Positions 1 to 8,309 of a stretch of DNA of 22,884 nucleotides are shown here, piece after piece. The position numbers and the translations under genes were made by a program. A model generated the notes under the pieces. It worked only from the letters and a program-made list of their open reading frames with translations. It ran no database searches and was not told the DNA's origin. This stretch comes from JBBDXA01 sp040902585 (GTDB taxonomy: Bacteria; Planctomycetota; Phycisphaerae; Phycisphaerales; Phycisphaeraceae): positions 1 through 22,884 of the forward strand of contig JBBDXA010000155.1 in the NCBI GenBank assembly GCA_040902585.1, written 5' to 3'. Position 1 is the first letter of the stretch; each line of letters opens with the position of its first letter.

Positions 1-1
1 C

Positions 2-29
2 GGGCAAGCTCCGAAGACTCCGCTTGCCC
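2..29. repeat. Short perfect hairpin at the window edge
   Basis: Two 8-nt arms, GGGCAAGC at 2-9 and GCTTGCCC at 22-29, are perfect reverse complements around a 12-nt loop. The element is cut by the window edge, so it may be part of a longer repeat. It lies downstream of the leftmost minus-strand gene and could act as a transcription end, but there is no T tract. Confidence 0.4.
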
Positions 30-69
30 ATGGCACCCCAACTGATCATGCCACACAATAGGGTCACGC

Positions 70-128
70 CCGCTGCTTGAGGGTTGCGTGCGCATCAGCG
101 GGCACCACTCTGCCGCGATGGTGCTCCA
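70..128 (+). repeat. Dispersed palindromic repeat, partial copy (family A)
   Basis: Positions 101-128 match the right arm of the palindrome at 19024-19102 with only two differences in 28 nt, and the preceding loop (around 75-100) is also recognisably similar. The left arm is degraded here. The stop codon of the adjacent zinc-ribbon/HEAT pseudogene lies 5 nt beyond the repeat edge. The element may therefore have truncated that gene. Confidence 0.65.
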
Positions 129-132
129 TGCT

Positions 133-1533
133 TCACGGCAATGTTGAGACCCCGCGCATGAGGAGGCGTCCCTTCGCCAGGTCCGCGAGTTCCTTGTGCG
201 GGTCATTCGCAAGAAAACGGAGGATGTTTGTGGCGGAAGGATCGATCTCCGTCGTCGCGTTGCGCAGGATCATCCAGCTCTCGCCGACCGTGTCAGCGAT
301 GAGCTTGCGGATGGCCGGCTCATCTTCGGGGCGGACGCGGTTGATGCGCTCCAGCACCCAGCGCAGGTGATGATCCGCCATGTCCCGATCGTCGTTCAAC
401 AGATGTTTCATCAGCACCGGCAGCACCTCTGCCGCATTGGCCCAATCGTTGTCGACATAAGCTTGAACTTTCTTGGACCACTCCGGCGACCATTCCGAAT
501 GATCCTGGAAACGCATCAGGCCGCGGATGATGATGAGCCTGCGGTAGGCGGGATCTTCGACGAGATGCGTGCGCGTGAGGTGATCGAAATCCTCGTACAG
601 GAAGAAGCGGAGATGTTCTTCCATCACGCCGGCGATCGCAGGTCGCGCGGCCTGATAGGCGCTGATGAGGCTCGCATCGGCGCGGGGTGAATCCAGTTCG
701 CTGCCGAGTTTGAGAAGGACCACGGCGCAGTTCAGCGCGTAGAGGCGATTGGTGTGCGAAAGCTGGGCTGCGAGATTGGGAATGGCGACGCGCGATCGCT
801 TGCCTCTTGCTTCCACGGTGTCCAAGGCGATCTCGCGAACAGAGAGATCGGTATCGCCGAGGGCGCGGGCTATGCCGTTCATCGCGCTGTCCACCCGGCC
901 AGACGCCAACGAAAGCCAGCGAATCGCGAACAGCCTGTCCGTCTGCGAGCGTGTGGCATCGTTCAACACCGTCTCACACGATCGCGTCAGCAGCCAGAGT
1001 TGCCAGTGCGGAAGGGTGGTTTCGTCCATCGCGCGGTCATGGTAGGACCCTTTCAGCCCTGTCAGTCCAAAGGAATTCGCACTCATGGATCCTTGATCGC
1101 GCGCCTCTTTGATGGCAACGTCAATTCTGTGCCAGAGCGGGTTCCAATCCGTTCCACTGAGCGTGGGCAGCAGCACGATTCACACCGTCGTCGGTACGAC
1201 CGATTGGTGCCACGGCTCCTGAAGCGACCACTGCCGCCATTTCACCACAGGCCAGCAGTGCGCGTAGAGCACCAGGCTCACCAGCAGCAGGCCAAAGACG
1301 AATCGCCACCGGCGCATGCGGCCGACCCAGAGTTCACCCGCGTGGCGATGCTTGCGTCCGCACTCGGGGCAGATGAGGCTCGGCGAGGCGGACATGTCGT
1401 AACGACATTTGCGACAGGTGGGTTTTGTAATGCGCCTGCCGCGCCAGCCGGTGATGAGGAGATAGAGCCCGACGATGGCGAAGAGGACGCCGCCGAGGTA
1501 GTAGGTGGTGTCGGAGAGGAGCCAGGTGAGCAC
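133..1533 (-). pseudogene. Zinc-ribbon/HEAT membrane protein, copy 1, split by an in-frame TGA
   Basis: This is a 466-codon reading frame homologous to the two genes beside it. The chosen GTG start (1531-1533) is the same start as in the other copies and gives N-terminal VLTWLLSDTTYYLGG. Residues 4-30 form a membrane helix. Residues 40-58 form a CxxC...CxxC zinc ribbon (C40, C43, C55, C58). A second helix lies near 74-95, and a HEAT-like alpha-helical region follows. Codon 118 (1180-1182) is TGA where both paralogues have Trp (TGG). The frame stays open for almost 350 codons after it. Genetic-code reassignment is unlikely because several genes here end in TGA. A GTG at 1174-1176 could restart translation and give a 347-residue soluble fragment. 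The C-terminus is about 150 residues shorter than copy 2 and stops next to a repeat. A recent pseudogene is most likely; readthrough or two separate products are alternatives. Confidence 0.75.
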
Positions 1534-1539
1534 GATGGC

Positions 1540-1545
1540 ATTGTA
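1540..1545 (-). promoter_or_regulatory. -10 element TACAAT, possible leaderless start
   Basis: On the minus strand TACAAT ends exactly 6 nt before the GTG start of zinc-ribbon/HEAT copy 1. No Shine-Dalgarno sequence is present. The same hexamer and spacing occur before copy 2. No good -35 was seen. Confidence 0.45.
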
Positions 1546-1566
1546 GGTGAGCGGGGCGGGTTTATT

Positions 1567-1692
1567 CCCCTCCCTCTCAGGGAGGGGCCAGGGGAGGGTG
1601 GGACGAACAAGTGTGTTGACGCTTCCTGAAACGGGGGTGCTTCGGTTCACGTGTACGCAACCCTCCCCCAGCCCCTCCCTAAGAGGGAGGGG
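1567..1692. repeat. Inverted repeat made of two purine/pyrimidine hairpins (family B)
   Basis: The arms at 1567-1599 and 1660-1692 are reverse complements at 30 of 33 positions. Each arm is itself a small hairpin of the type CCCCTCCCT...AGGGAGGGG, so the whole is a palindrome of palindromes with a 60-nt centre. It sits between zinc-ribbon/HEAT copies 1 and 2. The TAG stop of copy 2 (1679-1681) lies inside the right arm, so the last residues of that protein (about NSPPS) are encoded by the repeat. Confidence 0.8.
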
Positions 1693-3520
1693 AGTTCAGA
1701 CAATCGCCGGCTTTGTCTGTTTCAATGGCGGACTCGATCGCGACGATCGCATCCAGCGCTGCCTGCTGCACGAGTGGATGCACATCCTTCTCCGCGGCCT
1801 GTCGCAACAGCGGCAGCGAGCTTTCAGCCCCCGCGCCCAGAGAGCGGAGAAAGTCACACGCTTCGAGCCGGGCGTGAAGCAAGACTGCGCTCAGTCGCGA
1901 CTCCAGGATCGTCCTGCACCGCTGCGGCGCCCAGCGCATCAGGCCGGCCACCGCCAGCTCGCGGGCGCGCTGGCGCGGATCGCTCACGTGGCTCGCCAGC
2001 AGGTCCAGTGCTTCGGGCGGAAGTGATTTCAGTTCGCGCAGCACATCCACCACCGTCCATCGCGTCTGCTCGGCATGGCCCAGCACGGACGACGCCATCT
2101 CCACGATTGTCGCATGGCTTTTGTCTGGAATCGCCTGAAGCGCATGCAGCGCGCCGTCGGCGATCTCGACGTTCGGATCCCGCGCCAGGATCATCAGCGT
2201 GTTGAGCGTTGACTTATCCAGCATGCGGATGGTCAGGAGAAGGACGCCGCGGCCGTGGGCATTGGTGTTGGCGATGATCGTGCGGATTGTCGATTCATCT
2301 TCCTTGCGGATGCGGCCGATGGATTTGATCGCGTGACTGAGCACGTACTCGCCGGGCTGGAGCTTGCTCGTGTCGGTCAGTTGATTCATGAGCAGCGGCA
2401 TCAGGTCGGCGGCATTGGACCAGTTGCCCTGGACGCATTTCAAGCCCGCATCCGCCCAGATGGGCGAATTCTCGTGGCGCAGGAGGGCGCGCAGGATGGT
2501 GAGCCGATCGAGTGTGCGATCGCTGATGATGTAGTCCCGCGTGACAGAGTCGAACTTGTGCGCCACGAACGCTGACAGGTGGTTCTGCAGGAGCGAAAGG
2601 ACCGCGGGCCGGGCGGATTCGAAGGATTGGATGAGCGAGGATTCGTGCCCTTTCAAATGCGCGCGGAGCTTCAGGAGCGTCAGGGCACACTCGGCCGCGA
2701 AAGGGTTGGGGTAGTTGTTCACTTCGGTGACGAGCGAAGGGATGGCCGAAGAGCCGCGCGATCCCATCGCGCCGATCGCCCGCAGTGCGTCCCAGTTCGG
2801 TTCGCTCAGGGCCGCGGACAGAGGCTCGACGGCGCTGGCCACGCGCGGCGACGCCAGCACGGACCACTTCACCAGCAGCGTGCGGACATCCGAATTGGTC
2901 ATCTTGTCCCGCAGCATCGCGTCGCACGAGCGCATGAGAAGCCAGAGCTGCCAGCGCGGCAAGGCGATGTCATCGGGCTTGCCCTGGTCATCGTCATCAT
3001 CGCTGAAGAGCGAGGTGGCACTTTGCGCGCGGACAATGAGTTGGCCGCCCGTGCTGCTCAGTGCCATGCTGGGGTCAAATTCGGCTTGCGCCATGTGAGT
3101 CGCATGTTCGATGCGCGTGGCGATGAGCTTCCAGTTCTCCTCCTCCAGCTTCGGCATCAGCACGATCCACACACTTGTCGGCACCACGGACTTGAACCAC
3201 GGCTCCTTGAGCGTCCACTGCCGCCACTTCACCTCGGGCCAACTGTGCGCGTAGTACACGAAGCCGACCAGCAGCAGGCCCATCAGCAGGCGCAGCTTGC
3301 GAGCCCGCGACTTCCAGAGATAGCCCGCATCGCGATGCTTGGTCCCGCACTCGGAACAACTCAGGCTCGTCGCGGCTGACATGTCATAGCGACACTTGCG
3401 GCAGGTGGGTTTCGCAGGCCGCTTGCCGCGCCAGCCGGTGATGAGGAGATAGAGCCCGACGATGGCGAAGAGGACGCCGCCGAGGTAGTAGGCCGTGTCG
3501 GAAAGGAGCCAGGCGAGCAC
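1679..3520 (-). CDS. Zinc-ribbon and HEAT-repeat membrane protein, copy 2
   Basis: This is the longest of three tandem paralogues, at 613 residues from a GTG start. Residues 4-30 are a membrane helix. C40, C43, C55 and C58 form a two-knuckle zinc ribbon in a basic, probably cytoplasmic loop. Residues 76-95 are a second helix. The rest (about 120-600) is alpha-helical with HEAT-like repeats, for example around 'ADGALHALQAIPD' and 'ARELAVAGLMRWA', and by the positive-inside rule would face the periplasm. Residue W118 marks the TGA position in copy 1. TACAAT lies 6 nt before the start. The stop codon is inside a dispersed repeat. The CRKCRYD ribbon type is common in planctomycetes. HEAT repeats usually bind proteins, but the partner and function are unknown. 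Confidence 0.85.
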   Translation of the reverse strand: MLAWLLSDTAYYLGGVLFAIVGLYLLITGWRGKRPAKPTCRKCRYDMSAATSLSCSECGTKHRDAGYLWKSRARKLRLLMGLLLVGFVYYAHSWPEVKWRQWTLKEPWFKSVVPTSVWIVLMPKLEEENWKLIATRIEHATHMAQAEFDPSMALSSTGGQLIVRAQSATSLFSDDDDDQGKPDDIALPRWQLWLLMRSCDAMLRDKMTNSDVRTLLVKWSVLASPRVASAVEPLSAALSEPNWDALRAIGAMGSRGSSAIPSLVTEVNNYPNPFAAECALTLLKLRAHLKGHESSLIQSFESARPAVLSLLQNHLSAFVAHKFDSVTRDYIISDRTLDRLTILRALLRHENSPIWADAGLKCVQGNWSNAADLMPLLMNQLTDTSKLQPGEYVLSHAIKSIGRIRKEDESTIRTIIANTNAHGRGVLLLTIRMLDKSTLNTLMILARDPNVEIADGALHALQAIPDKSHATIVEMASSVLGHAEQTRWTVVDVLRELKSLPPEALDLLASHVSDPRQRARELAVAGLMRWAPQRCRTILESRLSAVLLHARLEACDFLRSLGAGAESSLPLLRQAAEKDVHPLVQQAALDAIVAIESAIETDKAGDCLNSPPS

Positions 3521-3526
3521 GATTCA

Positions 3527-3532
3527 ATTGTA
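3527..3532 (-). promoter_or_regulatory. -10 element TACAAT, possible leaderless start
   Basis: On the minus strand TACAAT ends 6 nt before the GTG start of zinc-ribbon/HEAT copy 2, matching copy 1. No Shine-Dalgarno sequence is visible between it and the start. Confidence 0.45.
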
Positions 3533-3579
3533 GGTGAGTGAGTCACGCGGCGCATGGTCCATTTTGAACTACGTCTAAT

Positions 3580-5175
3580 TCAGGGAACGGATGAAGGCGT
3601 TGTCGACGCGGTTGGGCCTCGATGCGTTGCCCAGCGATTCAGGCCGGCTGCCGCCATCTGGCGTGCGCGGGGTCGCGGATCGAGCAGGTGTGAATTCAAG
3701 AGTGCGAGCAGTTCGGGCGGAGCTTCGCTGAGGCCTTCGAGGATTTCGTCCACGGTCCAAGGGATCAGGTCGGTCCGATCGAATGCCGCAGTCGCCATCG
3801 CCATGATGGAATCCCGCGTGTAAATCCGCTTCTCCTGCAACGTATACAAAGCCGATTCAGCGATGTCCCTCGCCGGGTCGCGGGCCAGGAAGCTGAGCAG
3901 GTCAGCCGAGCGCGCGTCCAGTTTGGCAAACGCTTCGAGCAGGATCGTCCGGCGATAGCCTTTCGCCTCGGCGAGCAGGCGGCGAACGAGCGGTTTGTCT
4001 TCCTCCCGGATCGCACCGATGGCGAGGATCGGCCTCTCGTATTCGCTCGGGATGTCGTCCGTCTTGTGCAGCAGCTTGTCGAGGATGAACGGCATCAGCT
4101 CCGCCCAGGCTGAGAAGTCTTCGCCCAGGTGTTCCACGGTGGCCTTGCCCCACGCTGTGTAGGGCTTGCCTTCGATGGCTGTACGCAACACAACGAGGCG
4201 CACAAGGACGGGATCGGTAGGCATGTAGGCGCACACGCGGTCGCTGAACTCTCTCGAAAGGAAGCTGGACAGCCGGCCTTCCAGGATGGCGTGGATCTGT
4301 GTTCGCGCCTGATCGAAGGCCTCGCGCTCCGCCGGACGCAAAGCGTCGGCCTGGCAGCGAATCTCCAACATGGCGTGTGCCACTTCAAGCGTGAGGTTTG
4401 GGTCCGGATCATTCAGCATCGCACTGAGTTGAGGCAAGGCGAACGCCGCTAGGGGGGCGTTGGTGTGCAGCATGTGGACCGCGCGGTGGCGAACTTGCGG
4501 GGCGCTGTTGTGGAGCGCGGTGCAAAGGGTTTCATTGGCGGAATCGACCCGTTCCGATGCCGCCCACGCCCAGTCCAGCGCTGCCTCGCGGCGATGCTCC
4601 CGCGCGGTTGGATCCAGAAGTATCTGGTTGCACGCCCGCGCCAGCAGCCAGAGTTGCCAGCGCGGCAGGAGCGGAACCTTTGTTTCGAAGGACATCGATC
4701 CCCCACAAAACGACCCTGAATTCCTCCAATACTTTATCGTCACGTACTCCCGCCGTTCAAAGTCCAATCGCTTGCTGAACAGCCGCCAGTCCTCATCCGA
4801 AAGCGTCGGCAACATCATGATCCACGCCGTGGTCGGCACGATCGAAAGATGCCACGGCTCCTTGAAGGCCGCCTGTCGGTGTTTCACCTCAGGCCAGAAG
4901 TGGGCGTAGCAAACGAACGCGATCAGCAGCAGTGAGAGTGCGATGCGCCGCAGGCGGACGGGGCGCTTCAGGAGTTGTTGCGCGTTGCGATGCACGCAGC
5001 CGCACTCGGAGCAGGTGAGACTCGACGCGGCTGACATGTCGTAGCGACATTTGCGACAGGTCGGTTTCTTTGGTTTGCGTCCGCACATCCCGGTGATGAG
5101 AAAGGACAGCCCGGCCAGGCCCAGGAGGATGCCGCCGACGTAGTAGGTCGTGTCGGAAAGTAGCCAGGAAAACAC
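3580..5175 (-). CDS. Zinc-ribbon and HEAT-repeat membrane protein, copy 3
   Basis: This protein has 531 residues from a GTG start that aligns residue for residue with copies 1 and 2 (MFSWLLSDTTYYVGG). It has a membrane helix at 4-30, a zinc ribbon with C40, C43, C55 and C58, a second helix near 76-93, W118, and then a long HEAT-like helical region. Similarity to copy 2 runs to 'AAGLNRWA' near residue 515. The end then diverges and stops about 80 residues earlier than copy 2, so the C-terminus is truncated or shifted. At the DNA level it is clearly more diverged than copies 1 and 2 are from each other over the first helix. The role is unknown. A membrane-tethered protein-binding scaffold is the simplest reading. 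Confidence 0.85.
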   Translation of the reverse strand: MFSWLLSDTTYYVGGILLGLAGLSFLITGMCGRKPKKPTCRKCRYDMSAASSLTCSECGCVHRNAQQLLKRPVRLRRIALSLLLIAFVCYAHFWPEVKHRQAAFKEPWHLSIVPTTAWIMMLPTLSDEDWRLFSKRLDFERREYVTIKYWRNSGSFCGGSMSFETKVPLLPRWQLWLLARACNQILLDPTAREHRREAALDWAWAASERVDSANETLCTALHNSAPQVRHRAVHMLHTNAPLAAFALPQLSAMLNDPDPNLTLEVAHAMLEIRCQADALRPAEREAFDQARTQIHAILEGRLSSFLSREFSDRVCAYMPTDPVLVRLVVLRTAIEGKPYTAWGKATVEHLGEDFSAWAELMPFILDKLLHKTDDIPSEYERPILAIGAIREEDKPLVRRLLAEAKGYRRTILLEAFAKLDARSADLLSFLARDPARDIAESALYTLQEKRIYTRDSIMAMATAAFDRTDLIPWTVDEILEGLSEAPPELLALLNSHLLDPRPRARQMAAAGLNRWATHRGPTASTTPSSVP

Positions 5176-5181
5176 GGGTCT

Positions 5182-5187
5182 GTTTTA
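5182..5187 (-). promoter_or_regulatory. -10-like TAAAAC 6 nt before the start
   Basis: On the minus strand TAAAAC ends exactly 6 nt before the GTG start of zinc-ribbon/HEAT copy 3. It is a poorer hexamer than those of copies 1 and 2 but has the same spacing. No Shine-Dalgarno sequence is present. Confidence 0.3.
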
Positions 5188-5217
5188 ACTCGCCGAAGGC
5201 CGATTCGATCTGCGAAC

Positions 5218-6444
5218 TCACGCCACGCGCAATACGCCGCTGGTCGTGGTCCAGTTCGTCTCGATTTCCCAAGGAGGCATCGCCACTTCGGGCTTCGGCC
5301 AGTCGCGAAGGCGGGCAGGATCGATCGGCGAAGCGCTCGGCGCGGGCAGCTTATGAAGGATGCGGCTGGCCGCGACGGGCGCGAGGACGAGCTTCGTCGG
5401 CCAGCAGGTGATGATGTTTCCTTCGTGCAGGATGACGGCGTCACTCGGCCGGGCGCCGCCGGCGGTGGTGCCTTCCGCTTTGTCCGCGCGGAAGGTGGCC
5501 CATTCAACGCCCGTAAAGTCTACGGCCGGCAGCACATCGCGCAGCTCGCGCTGGGCGTTGTCGATGAGATCGCTTTGCGACATCGAAACGCCGTCTTCGG
5601 AAATCTGTCCGCCAACCTGCCAGAGGCACCGGCCTTGGGTGTCGGTGTCGCTGGTGATGGTGACGCGGGCCTTGTTGGCGTCGATGCAGTGGCCGTTGAA
5701 AAGAGGCAGGGGACCGCGGGCCATGATCATGTGAACGGGGCGGACCTGCATGGCGTTGGTACCCAGGCCGCAGGCGGCGCGAAGGGCGGCGTTGCCTTTG
5801 CCGGCGGTGAGAACGATGTGCTTCGGTGCGAAGGCGATGGAGTCGCCGCGCGTGTCATCGTGAATGACCACCTGCGGCACGTTGCCCTTCGCATCGCGAA
5901 CGATGTCGTAGCGGCGCGGCGAACCGATGTGAAGCAAGCGATGGTGATGTTGCTGCGCCAGGTCGGCGATGAAGGCGCGCGGGACGATGATCTGTTCATC
6001 CATCCTGCTGACGGAGCCGCGCATGTTCTTCAGGGCAGCGGGCCAGTCTTGGCGCGGGAGCGGCATCGGTTTGACCTTGAGCACCCATGAGGCCGCCAAC
6101 ATGGCGAGCTTCGAGAGCAGGCGGCCATTCGACCAGAGATGGCAGCATTCACTTCGCAGCGAGGTGTGACTCAGGTCGGGTTTCGCGTCACCGGCCAGGC
6201 AGCGACGCCAGAGCTGCGGCAAGTCGTTGATCGCGCAGGCGGAGTCGTTCATCGCGCCGCTGAGGGTGTACTTGAAGCCGCCGTGGATGATGCCTTGGGA
6301 GGCAATCGTTTGTCCCGCGCCCAGTGCGCCGGTTTCGAGAAGGACGGCGGAGTGGCCGCCGCGGACGAGTTCATCGAGCAGCCACAGGCCGGCCGCGCCG
6401 CCGCCGAAGATCAGGACATCGAGTGGGAGCGCTTGGCGGAGCAT
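5218..6444 (-). CDS. FAD-dependent oxidoreductase (DAO / glycerol-3-phosphate dehydrogenase-like)
   Basis: This is a 408-residue protein beginning MLRQALPLDVLIFGGGAAG. Residues 9-35 form the dinucleotide-binding beta-alpha-beta fold (GGGAAG), with an acidic residue at the end of strand 2 ('VLLETGALG'). The following 'GQTIASQGIIHGGFKYTL' is the typical second FAD-contact region of the DAO superfamily, as in L-2-hydroxyglutarate oxidase and GlpD-like enzymes. A later 'HIVLTAGKGNAALRAACG' fits the third FAD contact. No signal peptide or membrane helix is present, so it should be cytosolic. The substrate cannot be read from sequence. It is shorter than GlpD (about 500 residues). It lies downstream of the LysM gene on the same strand, separated by a 252-nt gap filled with repeats, so co-transcription is doubtful. 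Confidence 0.8.
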   Translation of the reverse strand: MLRQALPLDVLIFGGGAAGLWLLDELVRGGHSAVLLETGALGAGQTIASQGIIHGGFKYTLSGAMNDSACAINDLPQLWRRCLAGDAKPDLSHTSLRSECCHLWSNGRLLSKLAMLAASWVLKVKPMPLPRQDWPAALKNMRGSVSRMDEQIIVPRAFIADLAQQHHHRLLHIGSPRRYDIVRDAKGNVPQVVIHDDTRGDSIAFAPKHIVLTAGKGNAALRAACGLGTNAMQVRPVHMIMARGPLPLFNGHCIDANKARVTITSDTDTQGRCLWQVGGQISEDGVSMSQSDLIDNAQRELRDVLPAVDFTGVEWATFRADKAEGTTAGGARPSDAVILHEGNIITCWPTKLVLAPVAASRILHKLPAPSASPIDPARLRDWPKPEVAMPPWEIETNWTTTSGVLRVA

Positions 6445-6511
6445 GGGAAGGTTCGTGGGAGGAGAATGTTGAGGAGAAATCGAAATTCGAAAGCTCGATT
6501 ACTGGCGTTTC

Positions 6512-6697
6512 AGCCGCGGAGGGGCGGCATCAGCGTAGCCCCGGACGTGAGTCCGGGGAGGCGTGGAGCTTGCAGTTCAAGCCCCATCGGGGCGACATCG
6601 GGCGCGGAAGTGTCGCCCCGTTGGGGCTTGGGGCGCTCGTCTTCTCTCAACCCCCGGCTGCGGCCCGGGACTACGCTGATGCCGCCGCTTCGCGGCT
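6512..6697. repeat. Nested palindromic repeat (family C)
   Basis: The outer arms 6512-6541 and 6668-6697 are reverse complements at 27 of 30 positions. Inside them are a perfect 8-bp hairpin (6539-6546 with 6551-6558) and an inner inverted repeat (6578-6598 with 6610-6630, 19 of 21 paired). The element fills the space between the LysM gene and the FAD oxidoreductase gene. Its right end reaches the TAA stop of the LysM gene (6697-6699). It has no coding capacity of its own and is best described as a miniature dispersed repeat. Confidence 0.8.
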
Positions 6698-8046
6698 TAA
6701 TCCGTCGGCGTCGTGATCTTCAGCTTCATACCCAACTGAAGCTTGCCGGGATCGCCGCCGATGGCCTGACGGTTGGTGATGTAAATGTGACGCCAGTGGT
6801 CGGCGGTGTCGTAATACTTGCGGGAAATCGTCCACAGGTTTTCGCCGGCTTTCACTTCGTGCGACTTCTCCGCGCTGGCGGGCGGCGCCGCTTTCGCGGC
6901 AGGAGCGGATGTGTCGCCGGCGGGGCGGGGCGTGTGCGTCGTGTTCGTGTTGATCTTCGCGCTGGTGACAGGGGCGGCTGAATCATCGCCCACGCCGGGC
7001 AGCTTGATGACCTGGCCGACCTTCAATCGCTTGGGGTCCACATCCGGATTGGCATCGGCGATTTCCATCCAGTGCCGCTCGGCTCCGTAGGCGATGATCG
7101 CGATCGAACTGAACGTATCGCCGGGCTGGATCGCGTAGGTTTTTTCTGAACCCGCGGCCGGGCTTTTGCTCGCGGCCTCCGCTGCCTTCACGGGCGGCTC
7201 CTTCGGCGCAACCTTCTCAGCAATCGCGGGTACATTCGCTTTGGCCGGCGGCGGGGCGATGGCCTCGGCCGGTTCGTTGGCCTTGGCGATGACAGGCGGC
7301 TGCGGCAGGGCGGGCGGCGCGGTCGTGCCGGGCGGTTCAGCGGTCAGCGAAAACGGCTTAAATGTTGAACCTGAATCGAACTCAGACGAAAGCGCCTTGC
7401 CAACCGCGGGGGCCTCCCGCGAGGCGATGTCTTCACCGGGCTCGCTCGTCACGGTTTTGCCTTCGACCTGTTCCTGCGCCGGCGGCAGCTCGACCTCGAC
7501 TGGGATGTCCGCGAAGGTGCTCAAGTCCTCTTCCGTGATCTTCGGTCGTGCATCGCTGCTCGCTCCAGTGGCCGGCGCGGGCCCAAGCGTGAGTGTGGAC
7601 GGTTCGATGATCGCGGGAGTCGGCGCGGGCAGAGGCTCCGTCAATTCGCCCTGCGCGAGGAGGGGATTGATCGGTGATGTCGAAGCACTTGCCTCGTCCG
7701 TTGATCGCGGGGCCCTTGAAGTCACACTGGATTCGTCAATCGTCGGCGTGACCGGATTGGATGAAGCCGCCGCCTCGTTCGAGTCCTGATGAGCCACCTG
7801 ACGAATCTCGCTGACCAGATCTTCCAGCCCGCGCGATTCCGTCAAACGCGGGCCCAGCAGCAGCGGTGTCGCCGTCTCGTCGGTTGCGGTCCGCGCTGTC
7901 GGATTCGCCGGGACAGTCTGTGTCTCGACCATGGCGGCAGGAGGCGTCTCGCTCGTCGTGCTGCCGGAGGTGTTGAAGTTGACGGCAATCACCAGCACGC
8001 AGACAGCCGCGATGCCGGCCAAGGTCAGTTTATGAAGCGTGGTCAT
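6697..8046 (-). CDS. Membrane-anchored protein with two C-terminal LysM domains
   Basis: From ATG 8044-8046, preceded by GGAG about 6 nt upstream, the product has 449 residues. An upstream extension of the frame to 8208 is rejected because it lacks a ribosome site and would precede the membrane helix. Residues 8-23 are a single membrane helix, so the protein is an N-terminal anchor or uncleaved signal. A low-complexity Pro/Ala/Thr/Ser-rich linker runs from about 25 to 300. LysM 1 spans about 301-349 ('YAIQPGDTFSSIA...LKVGQVIKLP') and LysM 2 about 394-446 ('HEVKAGENLWTISRKYY...LQLGMKLKI'). LysM binds peptidoglycan or other N-acetylglucosamine polymers. No catalytic domain is visible. It is likely a cell-envelope spacer or scaffold protein. 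The stop codon touches a palindromic repeat. Confidence 0.85.
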   Translation of the reverse strand: MTTLHKLTLAGIAAVCVLVIAVNFNTSGSTTSETPPAAMVETQTVPANPTARTATDETATPLLLGPRLTESRGLEDLVSEIRQVAHQDSNEAAASSNPVTPTIDESSVTSRAPRSTDEASASTSPINPLLAQGELTEPLPAPTPAIIEPSTLTLGPAPATGASSDARPKITEEDLSTFADIPVEVELPPAQEQVEGKTVTSEPGEDIASREAPAVGKALSSEFDSGSTFKPFSLTAEPPGTTAPPALPQPPVIAKANEPAEAIAPPPAKANVPAIAEKVAPKEPPVKAAEAASKSPAAGSEKTYAIQPGDTFSSIAIIAYGAERHWMEIADANPDVDPKRLKVGQVIKLPGVGDDSAAPVTSAKINTNTTHTPRPAGDTSAPAAKAAPPASAEKSHEVKAGENLWTISRKYYDTADHWRHIYITNRQAIGGDPGKLQLGMKLKITTPTD

Positions 8047-8249
8047 GTCGAATCTCCAGACGCAACCGGCCCCGCGGTACCTGTGGCCCGCCAAAAGAGG
8101 GACTCGGCTTTCCTGAATGATCGTCCGATAGGCATCTTTCGGTCCAGAATCAGACGCGGGAATTACATCCCGGCATGCCCGAGCGCCGCGCCAGGACCAG
8201 CTTGACAAACCATGTTCCTGCCGGTTCGACGCCGGTGCCTTCGCTCTTC

Positions 8250-8278
8250 TTGACAGGCCCCCTGCATGCCCCTACATT
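8250..8278 (+). promoter_or_regulatory. Sigma70-type promoter for the STAS gene
   Basis: A perfect -35 TTGACA (8250-8255) and -10 TACATT (8273-8278) are separated by 17 nt. The start codon is 31 nt further on, with an AGGGAGG ribosome site at 8297-8303. This is the best canonical promoter in the window. A second TTGACA at 8202-8207 has no good partner. Confidence 0.7.
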
Positions 8279-8309
8279 GCCGAGCAGTCTCAATTTAGGG
8301 AGGCGTTTG

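Noticed and set aside
1177..1185. Selenocysteine or reassigned TGA in zinc-ribbon/HEAT copy 1
   Set aside because: The paralogues have Trp, not Cys. No SECIS-like hairpin was recognised just downstream, and TGA is an ordinary stop elsewhere in the window.
6481..6507. A further weak heptad array (units such as AAATCGA, AATTCGA)
   Set aside because: Only about three poorly matched units are present, which is not distinguishable from chance.
8047..8208. N-terminal extension of the LysM protein to 8208
   Set aside because: It would put 54 residues before the membrane helix, and a good GGAG site precedes ATG 8046.
8190..8265. A T-arm-like stem-loop with GGTTCGA near 8217-8236, suggesting a tRNA
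   Set aside because: No matching acceptor stem, D arm or anticodon arm can be placed at the right distance. The site overlaps the promoter region of the STAS gene.
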